From Siphonodentalium dalli (lineage: Eukaryota; Mollusca; Scaphopoda; Gadilida; Siphonodentaliidae): a stretch of DNA of 64,000 bases. The notes under the pieces are model-generated. The model saw nothing but the letters and a program-made list of their open reading frames with translations. It was not told the DNA's origin and ran no database searches. Both the position numbers and the translations under genes were made by a program. Every line of letters begins with the position of its first letter. Positions within the stretch are counted from its first letter, which is position 1. Below, piece by piece: positions 22,101 to 32,904 of the stretch. Location: NCBI GenBank assembly GCA_032622095.1, contig CP136063.1:212615982-212679981 (forward strand), read 5' to 3'.

Positions 22101-22893
22101 TTTCCAGCGATATTTTTTCCTCGTGTAATTTGTAACAACAGAACACTGGTCTGTGGTTTGAATTATTAGTTGCTGCATCTTCTGTGACATGAGTTTTAGA
22201 TACACAATTAACCATCATGTCGGAGATGACAATGTGATCGAGCAGCGAAGGAGTCGCGCCGTCATAGTAAGGGACGTATGAGAAGTCACTGCCAGTACAA
22301 GATGATAATGTAGTGAGTGCTGTCAGGTTGTGCAGTTCGAAGAAGGCATCTAATGCTCTAGCATGTGGACACGTTAAACTTGAAAGTATCGTTCTATAGT
22401 TTTTCCCCAAATTCGCATTCATATCTCCCATTAATATCACAGGACCATTCGGTTCCAGGCGTGAGGTAATGTCAGCTAAGTCTGATAAACAGTCGAGAAA
22501 ATATGAAATATCGTGATTGGCACCGGGTAGATATACTTGAATCACGGAGAGAAAAGAACTATTATTCATCTTGATCTGCAGAGAGATCATTCTATCATTT
22601 GTAGATTCAATCTCGATACACTGGATACTTTTGTGGACCAGGATAGCTATACCGTCTTTCACAAGACAACTTCCATTCGCAGTTCGAATCGAACGACCCG
22701 GTTTCGCAATGTAAATGTAATCATGTGAGAGAAATCAGAAGGACGACAGTGAAAATTCATCAAGCCAATGTTCAGAAATGCCGACGAACTGGAAATAGCC
22801 CGATGCCAGCATATCACTTAAATGGGAAGCACTCCCCTTGAAACCTGTCATATTCCAGGTGCATATATTCAGCTTATTTGTAATAGCCATTGT
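19187..22893 (-). pseudogene. Retroelement body E2, multiply broken
   Basis: Same element as E1. From the ATG at 22890: a GGA-to-TGA stop in the endonuclease near 22736; a 29-bp deletion near 22131 (shared with E3) that shifts frame after SNHRPVFCC; a 4-bp TTAA insertion near 21837; a GAA-to-TAA stop at 20618-20620 just after the palm; a 1-bp loss near 20335; a 6-bp loss near 19710; and a 22-bp deletion near 19647 (shared with E3). Between the lesions the reading is clear: endonuclease residues at 22096-22662 and a palm segment at 20618-21646 containing motif A (FLDSKKAFD) and motif C (TADD). The whole cannot be translated as one protein. The 3' UTR and AATAAA match E1. Confidence 0.9.
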
Positions 22894-24919
22894 AAAAACC
22901 TGATTAGCAATTAACTGTGGTGTAATATTGATGGAAGTTGTGTACGTACTCTATCGGAAGGTCGATTACACTTCTTATATATTACGATACGATGTAGAGA
23001 GTGCTGTTGGAACATAAAATGCCACTGTACTTAAGGAGGAGGTCAAGTTACCAATTTTGAATGGGCATTTCCATGCAAATCTCCGCAGCAAAAGTTACAG
23101 AGTTGCAAATATTTCTGGGCGTAACTTTGCGGTATTGAAAACAATACATATTTATTTGGCTTGGAATATATTCCATTAGAAAGTTGGTGTAATTTAAAAA
23201 AAAAATATTTTGATTTTTTGAAACTAGGTCAAGTGTTGTAATTCCAGTAAAAAATTATCATTAATTAATTTATGTAAAAGATTGGCAATTTACCAAGCGC
23301 AGCCGCCAGTTAAATGTTATGTCTTTAATGATATGGCTGCTTTACTGCCCAGACAACTGCTTCATATATAACTTTTGCTGCGGAAATGTTCATGGAAATC
23401 CCCATTCAAACTTGGTCACTTGACCTCCCCCTGAGGACTTTGGAAAAAATACATAAATAATAAACAACATTTAACTGTATTCAATTGTGCCCGCCTGCTA
23501 AATAAGTTAGATAAAACAACATAATTGATACTTTTGACACCCGAAATAACGTATCCCAATTTTAAGACTGAAATTTCATGTTTCCTCAATATAAACATGT
23601 GTCATAAATTGGCCCAATAAAACATCTCATGGATATCTTGCAACCAGACAAGACGGCAGGGAGATCACAACACAGGGATTATCTTGATTAGATTAGTCTG
23701 CCTGACATAGGCAACCAACCACCCCTTTGATTGGATTAGGTGACTAGGAAAGTATGCATGTCCACTAGAAGTGATCACTTTACAACAATATGATACACAC
23801 TTTTGACCATGGCCCTCTGACTGAGCTGACACTTTTCAATCACTGTTGACACATTTGAAAATCGAGATTCCATATAACGTCGAGGGAACAGGTGAAGACC
23901 GTGAAGTTCTCGATTCTTTCGGACAGGTCGCCCCAGTCCTCGACCCTATATACGGCGCTAGTGCTGATTCTATTCGATTATTAGAATCGCCTCATTGGTT
24001 CCATTGACCTATTAAGTGTTATCTGGACAAGCACAAATTACTACTAAATAAAACAAAATATCAACAAAGTAAGCCTTGATATTTTCTTATAGATATATAA
24101 TAAACATGATTGGTATAAATTTACCTTTGGTAAGCATGGCATAATCCAAGAAATCTCAATGTTTACACATTGTTTCCTAGAATGACACACATAAATTGTG
24201 AATCCCCCCAAAAAATCCCAAGGAAAGACATCACATGTTTTGTCAAATCTGGGGGTTTCAAGTTTATAAGGCAATGAAACCAGGGGTAATTTTCACCTTT
24301 GGACCAATGACATGGCCTGATGCTTTCCCATGTGACATTTGACCTGGTCACTGCCTAATGACATCACATTCATCAGCTGTTACACCACATGTTCAAGATG
24401 GGAGTCCTTTTTTGGAATTGGATGATGTTTTTATTTTAGATTATGCTGTGCTTACCAAGGTAAATTTATACCAGTCATGGTTATTATACATCCATAAGAA
24501 AATATGAAGGCTTATTTTGTTGATATTTTGTGTTATTTGGTAGTAATTTTTGTTGGTTTAGATAACACTCAGCAGGTCAATGGAGAGATCAGCCGCTAAA
24601 ATGGCTAGTTTGGTATACTTGTCATTTTAGCGGCGTAGTGTCTACCCGGTCGAGCTGCAGGGACTAAATGTCGTCGAAGTGGGTTTACGCGAAATAACAT
24701 ATTATAATAGTCTGCAAAACAACTGTCATCAACAATTACATGTGAAATAGATATATCTTGTTCTTATTTGCATTATTAATAACTCACCAATAACGAAATT
24801 TCCCATATTGAAACAATTGTTATGTAATACGCGATCAGCGATGTTTTAGAATAATTTCACCGGGGAGTGGGGACTGCCACTTGACCAATTGGTTCCGATA
24901 AATATACGGCGCGCTGCAG
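22894..24919 (-). repeat. Array spacer S3
   Basis: Same unit as S1. It is the longest copy and keeps the 20-bp AGGTCAATGGAGAGATCAGC piece missing from S1. It shares ATTCTATTCGATTA and TTGTTCTTATTTGC with S4 only. Near 23013 a GAA-to-TAA change and near 23160 a short deletion interrupt the 90-codon plus-strand frame that is open in S1, S2 and S4, arguing that the frame is not a gene. Confidence 0.9.
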
Positions 24920-25343
24920 AGAGAGAGATATCTTTATTACCTCCAAGTATAGGAGAGATCGATACACATGACATATAAATACAGTTGGATTAAAGTGGGC
25001 TCCCCTGACCAATGTGGTGGGCCGTTATGTACAAGTATGGAGAGGTGTTGGAAACCACGAGAGTGAAGCATATATGCATTTGAATGTTCACAACAGCTTT
25101 TGTTGCAGGAAAATCTGATTTGTCCAACAGATATGACAGTTAGTCGCTACAACATGCGTGGGTGTTGAGAAGATAATTACAATGGACGAGACACGGGTTG
25201 CTGTACGCCATTCCTTATCATTGTGCTGAGAACGTACAGGAACTTCGCAGAATATAGTACTAGTTCCTTGAGGCAGTGAGATATGTGTTCTGTTAGGGTT
25301 TCCAGAGAACTTCCTAGGAGGGTTGCTACCAGGTCATCTCTGG

Positions 25344-26286
25344 CTAACGTCGCAAGGTGAAAATATTCGGGTATGCCGAAAAAGAGTTTCTAATAATGAG
25401 TGCGGCTGGAGAAGAGCATACGAACATGGCGTGGTCGATTTCGTTCGAGTACACTTCGCTGCAGAGATGACACACTAAATTGTTGGCATAGGTAGTCCTG
25501 TTGAGAAGCAGTACTAAGTTTTTGAGATATTTCAACATGTGAGCGTTTCCATGGAGAAGTTTCCAGACTGCCCAGTTTGATAGGGGATTAGGGTGAACTT
25601 TCCACAGAATTCGCAAGGATGGATCGGACGAAACTTTGGTCTGCCACGAGGAAATGAACGTTCCCCTGACAGCTGCTTTCACAAGAGTTATCCACGTTGA
25701 CAGTTTTGGGAAGACCCCAATGTCCAGGTAGTCGTTCAAATAGTTCAAAAGATCGTATTTGGCTAATATGGAGAACATTTCCTGTACAAAACCACTGGAG
25801 CGACTGTATAGTCTGTAGAGGTGTGCTTTCAGGACAAACAGTCGTAATGGTAATTGATGGCCGAACGGTAGATGGATAAGACGTCCCATAAAGCAAAGTT
25901 TTTTTTATATGCAGTTGATATTCAATTGGTAGAAATCCAAGAAGACCTAGCGATAGCCTAGTTGACGCTCGTTTTGGGAGGGATTGTGCGTATTTGAGAA
26001 ATGTTCTGGCGGCTTTGTTCATAATGGTGATGGCGGAACTTTGATAAAAAGGAACCACCTCGACACCGTAGAGAGCTCTCGGTAGAACAACAGTTTTGAG
26101 GACATTTGTCATGGTGATGGGTGTAGTGGACTTCATAAATTTGTTACCCATGATATTGAAAAAGTTGTTCCTCATTTTTTCGACACAGAAGAGGCGGAAT
26201 TGACCTGCTTCGCAAACTTGTCCTGAATTAAACCAAGATGGGCACATTCTGTAACTTCCTGAATAGTTTGATTGCCCAACCTCCAT
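25344..26286 (-). pseudogene. C-terminal domain of E3, in two frames
   Basis: After the 1-bp loss near 26178 the thumb/connector region continues in another frame (25588-26286). An extra T in an 8-T run near 25901-25908 shifts it again, to 25344-25889. The latter contains the Cys/His knuckle NLVCHLCSEVYSNEIDH and then breaks at the shared 22-bp deletion near 25380, ending in SAYPNIFTLRR. E1 shows how this region reads when uninterrupted. Confidence 0.8.
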
Positions 26287-27941
26287 ATCCTTCCCGAGCG
26301 GTCATATGAGTTTTTATTCTCGTTGAATACAACAATTTTGCTCTTCGTGGATGAGAATTCGAATCGCCACCGCCTGCTATATTTCACACATATGTTCAAC
26401 AAGGATTCTAGACCGGATTTCGATAGCGACAGAGGAGCGATGTCGTCGGCAGTAGTAGGAGCGCCACATGGGATATTGCAGATTCTTAGTCCGTATGGAG
26501 AAGTTGCTAGTTCGTTATGTAGGTCGTCTATGAAGACGAGACAGCAGAGAGGTGACAGAACGCCACCTTGTGGAGTAGATTGCAGTATTTTGAAACTTTG
26601 CGACATGCGGCCGTCATATAGTACTTTGCTAGTCACATCCGAATGGATGTTCTCCAACAAACTGACAAAGTGTGGCGAAAATCCGAGCTGAATGAATTTG
26701 TACAGGAGGCCAGTGTGCCATACTTTATCAAAGGCTTTCTTGGAGTCAAGGAAGGCAACATATAAATTGGAGTTATTGTCTTTGGCATATGATACAGATT
26801 CTTTGAGAATGAATGACGTCATCGAACAGCTGATACCTTTCTGAAAACCCATGTGTTGTGCATCCGGAAATCGTTTCATTTGGTGGCTTTGAAGAAGACG
26901 GCTCAACAGAATGGACTCGAATAGTTTGTATAGGACCGATAGAAGTGTTATAGCACGGTAACTATCAGGAGATGTCGGTGGTTTAGGCGGTCCTTTGTAT
27001 AACGGAATGACTATTCCTTCTTCCATCGTTGGTGGAATCCACCCCATGCGGAATATACCGTCATATAGTCTCTTGATGCATTCTATGAAGGAAGTCGGAG
27101 CGTGCAACAAATGTTCATTCAATAAGTCATCTGCTCCACCCGCTTTGTTCTTTTTCAGTTTCCTCACATGAAGAACGATTTCGGTGAGTTCGACTGGTTG
27201 ACACTGTGGGCAGTTCGGTTGCACGGGATCTTTAGCAAGAGAAACACAGCTAACAACTTCTCTGGTAACGTGGTCCTCAAACTCTGGCTCAGAGTGGGGT
27301 GGTGGATTGAACAGTTCTCTGAAGTACTCAGACCAGCCAGAAAGTGTTTCATCTGCGTCACGTGTCAGAGACCCATTGAATTCCATAACCGATCCGATTT
27401 GAGAGACATGCGAACGGTTTCGGCTGATAGACCGCCAGAAGGACGTTTGGTTGGAGGCAGCGTCGCACTCAAGTTTGTTTTGTTGATCGGATAGGTACGC
27501 ATTGAACGCAGAGCGATGAGCTTTCCTAAAAGTCCTTTTAGCGTCTTTATACTGAACATACGTGGAGGAGGTAAATACTCGTGGGCGACCAGCAAGCGAC
27601 CACAATTTGTATTTTGACTTGCAATCAGAGCTCAGACTGCTGAGTTGTTTATTCCAGTATGGTTTCAAGTGGGCGTGGTAGGACATTGGAGGGATAGTCT
27701 TTTCTGCGCTATCAATTAAAATGTCGACACAATTGCGATAATACGAATCAAGGTCATTGTTGTTGTTTATCTCTTTGGTCAGTAACGGTTTGCACAGGGA
27801 AGTTAGATTGTCTTGATAAGACTTCATGTATTCACATTTCCAGCGATATTTTTTCCTCGTGTAATTTGTAACAACAGAACACTGGTCTGTGGTTTGAACT
27901 ATTAGTTGCTGCATCTTCTGTGACATGAGTTTTAGATACAC
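26172..27941 (-). CDS. Reverse transcriptase part of E3
   Basis: A 589-aa frame. The first 25 residues are out of register upstream of the deletion; from about residue 26 it follows the E1 linker and reverse transcriptase. All palm motifs are present: fingers KKNKAGGADD, motif A YVAFLDSKKAFD with the catalytic Asp near residue 399 (about 26746-26748), motif B STPQGGVLSP, motif C TADD near 497-500. It has the best-preserved catalytic core of the three copies. The frame ends when a 1-bp loss near 26178 shifts into KK-stop. The first Met is only the first available start, not a demonstrated one. Confidence 0.75.
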   Translation of the reverse strand: MYLKLMSQKMQQLIVQTTDQCSVVTNYTRKKYRWKCEYMKSYQDNLTSLCKPLLTKEINNNNDLDSYYRNCVDILIDSAEKTIPPMSYHAHLKPYWNKQLSSLSSDCKSKYKLWSLAGRPRVFTSSTYVQYKDAKRTFRKAHRSAFNAYLSDQQNKLECDAASNQTSFWRSISRNRSHVSQIGSVMEFNGSLTRDADETLSGWSEYFRELFNPPPHSEPEFEDHVTREVVSCVSLAKDPVQPNCPQCQPVELTEIVLHVRKLKKNKAGGADDLLNEHLLHAPTSFIECIKRLYDGIFRMGWIPPTMEEGIVIPLYKGPPKPPTSPDSYRAITLLSVLYKLFESILLSRLLQSHQMKRFPDAQHMGFQKGISCSMTSFILKESVSYAKDNNSNLYVAFLDSKKAFDKVWHTGLLYKFIQLGFSPHFVSLLENIHSDVTSKVLYDGRMSQSFKILQSTPQGGVLSPLCCLVFIDDLHNELATSPYGLRICNIPCGAPTTADDIAPLSLSKSGLESLLNICVKYSRRWRFEFSSTKSKIVVFNENKNSYDRSGRIWRLGNQTIQEVTECAHLGLIQDKFAKQVNSASSVSKK

Positions 27942-28626
27942 AATTAACCATCATGTCGGAGATGACAATGTGATCGAGCAGCGAAGGAGTCGCGCCGTCA
28001 TAGTAAGGGACGTATGAGAAGTCACTGCCAGTACAAGATGATAATGTAGTGAGTGCTGTCAGGTTGTGCAGTTCGAAGAAGGCATCTAATGCTCTAGCAC
28101 GTGGACACGTTAAACTTGAAAGTATCGTTCTATAGTTTTCCCCCAAATTCGCATTCATATCTCCCATTAATATCACAGGACCATTCGGTTCCAGGCGTGA
28201 GGTAATGTCAGCTAAGTCAGATAAACAGTCGAGAAAATATGAAATATCGTGATTGGCACCGGGTAGATATACTTGAATCACGGAGAGAAAAGAACTATTA
28301 TTCATCTTGATCTGCAGAGAGATCATTCTATCATTTGTAGATTCAATCTCGATACACTGGATACTTTTGTGGACCAGGATAGCTATACCGTCTTTCACAA
28401 GACAACCTCCATTCGCAGTTCGAATCGAACGACCCGGTTTCGCAATGTAAATGTAATCATGTGAGAGAAATCCGAAGGACGACAGTGAAAATTCATCAAG
28501 CCCATGTTCAGAAATGCCGACGAACTGGAAATAGCCCGATGCCAGCATATCACTTAAATGGGAAGCACTCCCCTTGAAACCTGTCATATTCCAGGTGCAT
28601 ATATTCAATTTATTTGTAATAGCCAT
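27832..28626 (-). CDS. Endonuclease part of E3 (frame-shifted end)
   Basis: A 264-aa frame from the same ATG as E1. It holds the full APE-type endonuclease: WNM at 12-14, Glu40 in SEHG (E1 has SEHW), GDMNAN at 155-160, LDH at 217-219, SNHRPV at 244-249. After FCC the shared 29-bp deletion changes frame, and 13 unrelated residues lead to a stop. It overlaps the next frame by 110 bp. Whether both could be made from one RNA by frameshifting is unknown. The shared deletion in E2, which is plainly dead, makes simple decay the more likely reading. Confidence 0.7.
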   Translation of the reverse strand: MAITNKLNICTWNMTGFKGSASHLSDMLASGYFQFVGISEHGLDEFSLSSFGFLSHDYIYIAKPGRSIRTANGGCLVKDGIAILVHKSIQCIEIESTNDRMISLQIKMNNSSFLSVIQVYLPGANHDISYFLDCLSDLADITSRLEPNGPVILMGDMNANLGENYRTILSSLTCPRARALDAFFELHNLTALTTLSSCTGSDFSYVPYYDGATPSLLDHIVISDMMVNCVSKTHVTEDAATNSSNHRPVFCCYKLHEEKISLEM

Positions 28627-28629
28627 TGT

Positions 28630-30627
28630 AAAAACCTGATTAGCAATTAACTGTGGTGTAATATTGATGGAAGTTGTGTACGTACTCTATCGGAAGGTCG
28701 ATTACACTTCTTATATATTACGATACGATGTAGAGAGTGCTGTTGGAACAGAAAATGCCACTGCACTTAAGGAGGAGGTCAAGTTACCAATTTTGAATGG
28801 GCATTTCCATGCAAATCACCGCAGCAAAAGTTACAGAGTTGCAAATATTTCTGGGCGTGACTTTGCGGTATTGAAAACAATACATATTTATTTGGCGGGT
28901 CGGCTTGGAATATATTCCATTAGAAAGTTGGTGTAATTTAAAAAAAAATTATTTTGATTTTTTGAAACTAGGTCAAGTGTTGTAATTCCAGTAAAAAATT
29001 ATCATTAATTAATTTATGTAAAAGATTGGCAATTTACCAAGCGCAGCCGCCAGTTAAATGTTATGTCTTTAATGATATGGCTGCTTTACTGCCCAGACAA
29101 CTGCTTCATATATAACTTTTGCTGCGGAAATTTTCATGGAAATCCCCATTCAAACTTGGTCACTTGACCTCCCCCTGAGGACTTTGGAAAAAATACATAA
29201 ATAATAAACAACATTTAACTGTATTCAATTGTGCCCGCCTGCTAAATAAGTTAGATAAAACAACATAATTGATACTTTTGACACCCGAAATAACGTATCC
29301 CAATTTTAAGACTGAAATTTCATGTTTCCTCAATATAAACATGTGTCATAAATTGGCCCAATAAAACATCTCATGGATATCTTGCAACCAGACAAGACGG
29401 AAGGGAGATCACAACACAGGGATTATCTTGATTAGATTAGTCTGCCTGACACAGGCAACCAACCACCACTTTGATTGGATTAGGTGACTAGGAAAGTATG
29501 CATGTCCACTAGAAGTGATCACTTTACAACAATATGATACACACTTTTGACCATGGCCCTCTGACTGAGCTGACACTTTTCAATCACTGTTGACACATTT
29601 GAAAATCGAGATTCCATATAACGTCGAGGGAACAGGTGAAGACCGTGAAGTTCTCGATTCTTTCGGACAGGTCGCCCCAGTCCTCGACCCTATATACGGC
29701 GCTAGTGCTGATTCTATTCGATTATTAGAATCGCCTCATTGGTTCCATTGACCTATTAAGTGTTATCTGGACAAGCACAAATTACTACTAAATAAAACAA
29801 AATATCAACAAAGTAAGCCTTGATATTTTCTTATAGATATATAATAAACATGATTGGTATAAATTTACCTTTGGTAAGCATGGCATAATCCAAGAAATCT
29901 CAATGTTTACACATTGTTTCCTAGAATGACACACATAAATTGTGAATCCCCCCCAAAAAATCCCAAGGAAAGACATCACATGTTTTGTCAAATCTGGGGG
30001 TTTCAAGTTTATAAGGCAATGAAACCAGGGGTAATTTTTACCTTTGGACCAATGACATGACCTGATGCTTTCCCATGTGACATTTGACCTGGTCACTGCC
30101 TAATGACATCACATTCATCAGCTGTTACACCACATGTTCAAGATGGGAGTCCTTTTTTGGAATTGGATGATGTTTTTATTTTAGATTATGCTGTGCTTAC
30201 CAAGGTAAATTTATACCAGTCATGGTTATTATACATCCATAAGAAAATATGAAGGCTTATTTTGTTGATATTCATTGTTATTTGGTAGTAATTTTTGTTG
30301 GTTTAGATAACACTCAGCAGGTCAATGGAGAGATCAGCCGCTAAAATGGCTAGTTTGGTATACTTGTCATTTTAGCGGCGTAGTGTCTACCCGGTCGAGC
30401 TGCAGGGACTAAATGTCGTCTGCAAAACAACTGTCATCAACAATTACATGTGAAATAGATATATCTTGTTCTTATTTGCATTATTAATAACTCACCAATA
30501 ACGAAATTTCCCATATTGAAACAATTGTTATGTAATACGCGATCAGCGATGTTTTAGAATAATTTCACCGGGGAGTGGGGACTGCCACTTGACCAATTGG
30601 TTCCGATAAATATACGGCGCGCTGCAG
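28630..30627 (-). repeat. Array spacer S4, right edge of array
   Basis: Fourth S copy, upstream of E3 on the coding strand. It ends with the same GCGCGCTGCAG as the others, but unique DNA follows instead of an element 3' end. It lacks about 42 bp after ACTAAATGTCGTC near 30420. Closest to S3 by shared single bases. Confidence 0.9.
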
Positions 30628-30674
30628 AAACGCTACGGTGCGCAGTCGCGAAGCTATGGCACACTGGGTGCAGG

Positions 30675-30784
30675 ACATTTCGGCATCTGGACGTTTCGGT
30701 TTCGGTACCCGTTTTTCGGGACGTTTCAGCAACTCACTTTCGGCACTTGGTTGTTTCGGCACAAGCATCTGAACGTTTCGGCAC
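30675..30784. repeat. Degenerate CGTTTCGGCAC minisatellite
   Basis: TTTCGGCA/TTTCGGTA-type motifs recur about eight times in 110 bp (CATTTCGGCAT, ACGTTTCGG, TTTCGGTAC, ACGTTTCAGC, CTTTCGGCAC, TGTTTCGGCAC, ACGTTTCGGCAC). It starts only about 50 bp beyond the right border of the array. Confidence 0.7.
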
Positions 30785-31060
30785 TTTATTGAAGTCGTTA
30801 AAGGAATAGCACACTATAGCACTATATACCGACCTTATACAATAGAATAAATTCCGATTCAGCGCAATTGAGTTGTGCTTCAGCTCATTTTGGATTGCGA
30901 TTCAGTGCAATTATTAAGAAATGTGGAAATTGCCTCCCATATAACCCACTCAGAACGCATCAAATTCAACTTATTTTTCAAAAATTTCTCTATAGCGAAC
31001 TCGCGGCTCCGGTGCCAACACCAAATGTATATACTTTCTGATTAGTGTAAACGCTATTTT

Positions 31061-31470
31061 AGGAACATATCAGGTAGATTTAATCAACCAAGCGCATGTC
31101 CTTTTGGCAAATATATTAAAACACCATGCAATATTGCCGGAAATTTCAACATAGTCGAGACTAACAAAACGTCCGATTAAATAATTTGAAATATGAATAT
31201 GGTGATTTGAGCCGCATAAATGCCTATATGAACAAACGACACACTATTTGATGAACATATCGCGGACTTATTCATGTTGATATTATCAGCTATTTAATCA
31301 GCCAAGCACATGACCTCAGGCACATACCATATATAGTAAAACACCAGTATGGCCGGAAAGTTCAACATAGTCGAGACTAACAATTCCCAAAACACAACGT
31401 CCGAATAAATAATTTGAAATATTCATTTAGGTGATTTGAATCGCTTAAATGCATATGAGCAAACGACACA
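31061..31470 (+). repeat. Diverged tandem duplication, period about 190 bp
   Basis: Two units (about 31061-31250 and 31251-31470) share GAACATATC, TTTAATCA-CCAAGC, AAAACACCA, CAACATAGTCGAGACTAACA, ATAATTTGAAATAT, GGTGATTTGA and AAACGACACA in the same order. No coding frame. Confidence 0.75.
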
Positions 31471-31570
31471 GTGAGTCCCCTAACGGTCAGGGGCGTAGCT
31501 AGAGTGTCTCCTCTCCGTTCAGGTGGGGCTGTTCACTTTTAGATTTCCAACGTCACTCCCCCACACAAGC

Positions 31571-31750
31571 GAGATCACCGATTCGCAACGATATTGGATC
31601 CATCCAGCCCCGCTCCTTCCCTATATGAAATTCATGAATATTCAAAACTCCATATATGGAATGCTACTCCATACAGAACTTCGACCTGTAGCACTTAAAC
31701 CGTGGAATGGGGGCTGGATGTATCCAACATGGTAGCGACTCAGTGATCTC
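31571..31750. repeat. Inverted repeat
   Basis: The arms at about 31571-31611 (GAGATCACCGA...ATCCATCCAGCCCC) and 31710-31750 (GGGGCTGGATGTATCCAACA...AGTGATCTC) pair around a 100-bp loop. Probably a small foldback element. Confidence 0.7.
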
Positions 31751-32265
31751 CTTTAATTAAACTCGACCGAAATTCCAACTAGAGAACATATTAATTACAC
31801 CCCCTTTGGCTTAGAATATTCCAACTGGTTCCATGGGAATTCTAACTGTTATTGGAGAGCTATTAATAATTAATATAAGAACACAGTTGATCTATTTCTC
31901 CATGTTCTTCTTGCTGGTGATGTTTTGACAGACTTTTAAAGTTTTTTCATATTTACCCTTTGCGAGTGCCTTGGTCCATTTAATAAAATGAGTATGTCGT
32001 GTGCATTGCTAACGACATGGTCGTGAAGCAAGTTTTTGTTGACTCAACCGGAGATACAAATTATTGCATAACGATATGTCACATGGATGAGGTAGAATGG
32101 ATCAAATTTAAATGTATGCGAGATATAACAATAAGTATAAACGGACCATATGCATGTGAAATATACCAACACGACCAGCCATATGTGTGTTCATGGGATA
32201 TGGTAACAAATACACCAACGGTATATGTGGGATAGGCAAATAAGTGAATTATATAGCTATCGATT
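31751..32265. other. No supported gene; one unrecognised frame
   Basis: A 78-codon plus frame (31999-32235) is Cys-containing, and ends GPYACEIYQHD...TPTVYVG, faintly like the last strands of an Ig-type domain. Without a second exon or clear acceptor site I do not call it a gene. Confidence 0.25.
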
Positions 32266-32583
32266 TGAGGGACATGGGTGGCTCAGTCGGTAAGGGGATC
32301 TGCTCCAGACCTACTCGCTCTCCAGGGCTATGCGTTCAATGCCAAGTGGAGTCATCGCCTGATTTGCATCCCATGCATATTGTCGTGTAGTTGCCAGTTA
32401 CTAACTGATGGTCGGTGGTTTCGCCGGGCACAATGAGTCATTCTTCGAGCCAATGAAATCACTGCTAGATCTACCTTAGTGCGCGGACTTTCCCTCCATC
32501 AATAAAACTGGCAATGTCGTGATATAGCCCTGACTGCTGAAAGCCACGTTAAACCCCAATAAATAAATACATAAATAAATAAC
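32266..32583 (+). mobile_element. tRNA-derived SINE with AATA tail
   Basis: The head GGTGGCTCAGTCGGTAAGG (32278-32296) fits a tRNA D-arm/A box, and GCGTTCAATGCC (about 32331-32342) is a diverged B box. After an unrelated body it ends GCCACGTTAAACCCCAATAA followed by ATAAATAC repeats. This head-plus-tail form is usual for tRNA-class SINEs mobilised by a LINE. The tail style resembles molluscan SINEs from memory, not from a search. Confidence 0.7.
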
Positions 32584-32904
32584 TACATACAGCTATCGAT
32601 TCGAAGAAACACTCAGACCAAATATCAAACCAAAATTCGAGCATAAGAATACATTCACAACACTTCTTAAATTATAAGATTTAAACATGTATCACATCAG
32701 TCAAGAGAAAATAGTTTGTCACACAGCAGATGAGAAAGGGGTTCCACGGAGGAGAAATATGTTTCCAAGAAAAGCTTGCACGAAGCGAACATAATTACTC
32801 ATTGGCTTCATCGCAGTCTTTCACTGTCCTAGCGAAGTGCAAAGTTGTTCACTGATACAGTGTCAGTCGAAATATTATTCCTGTATACGTCTGAGACGTG
32901 GCGA

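Larger units (their letters stand above)
24920..28629 (-). mobile_element. Retroelement body E3
   Basis: Third copy of the body, bounded by S4 upstream and S3 downstream. It shares with E2 the 29-bp and 22-bp deletions and several single bases not found in E1, so E2 and E3 are sisters. The coding capacity is split over four overlapping minus frames, listed separately. Confidence 0.9.

Noticed and set aside
11398-30627. CRISPR array or satellite DNA
   Set aside because: The 5.7-kb units with coding retroelement bodies do not fit either.
31999-32235. Ig-like exon
   Set aside because: Only a weak GPYACEI...TVYV resemblance. The first Cys/Trp spacing does not fit and no neighbouring exon was found.
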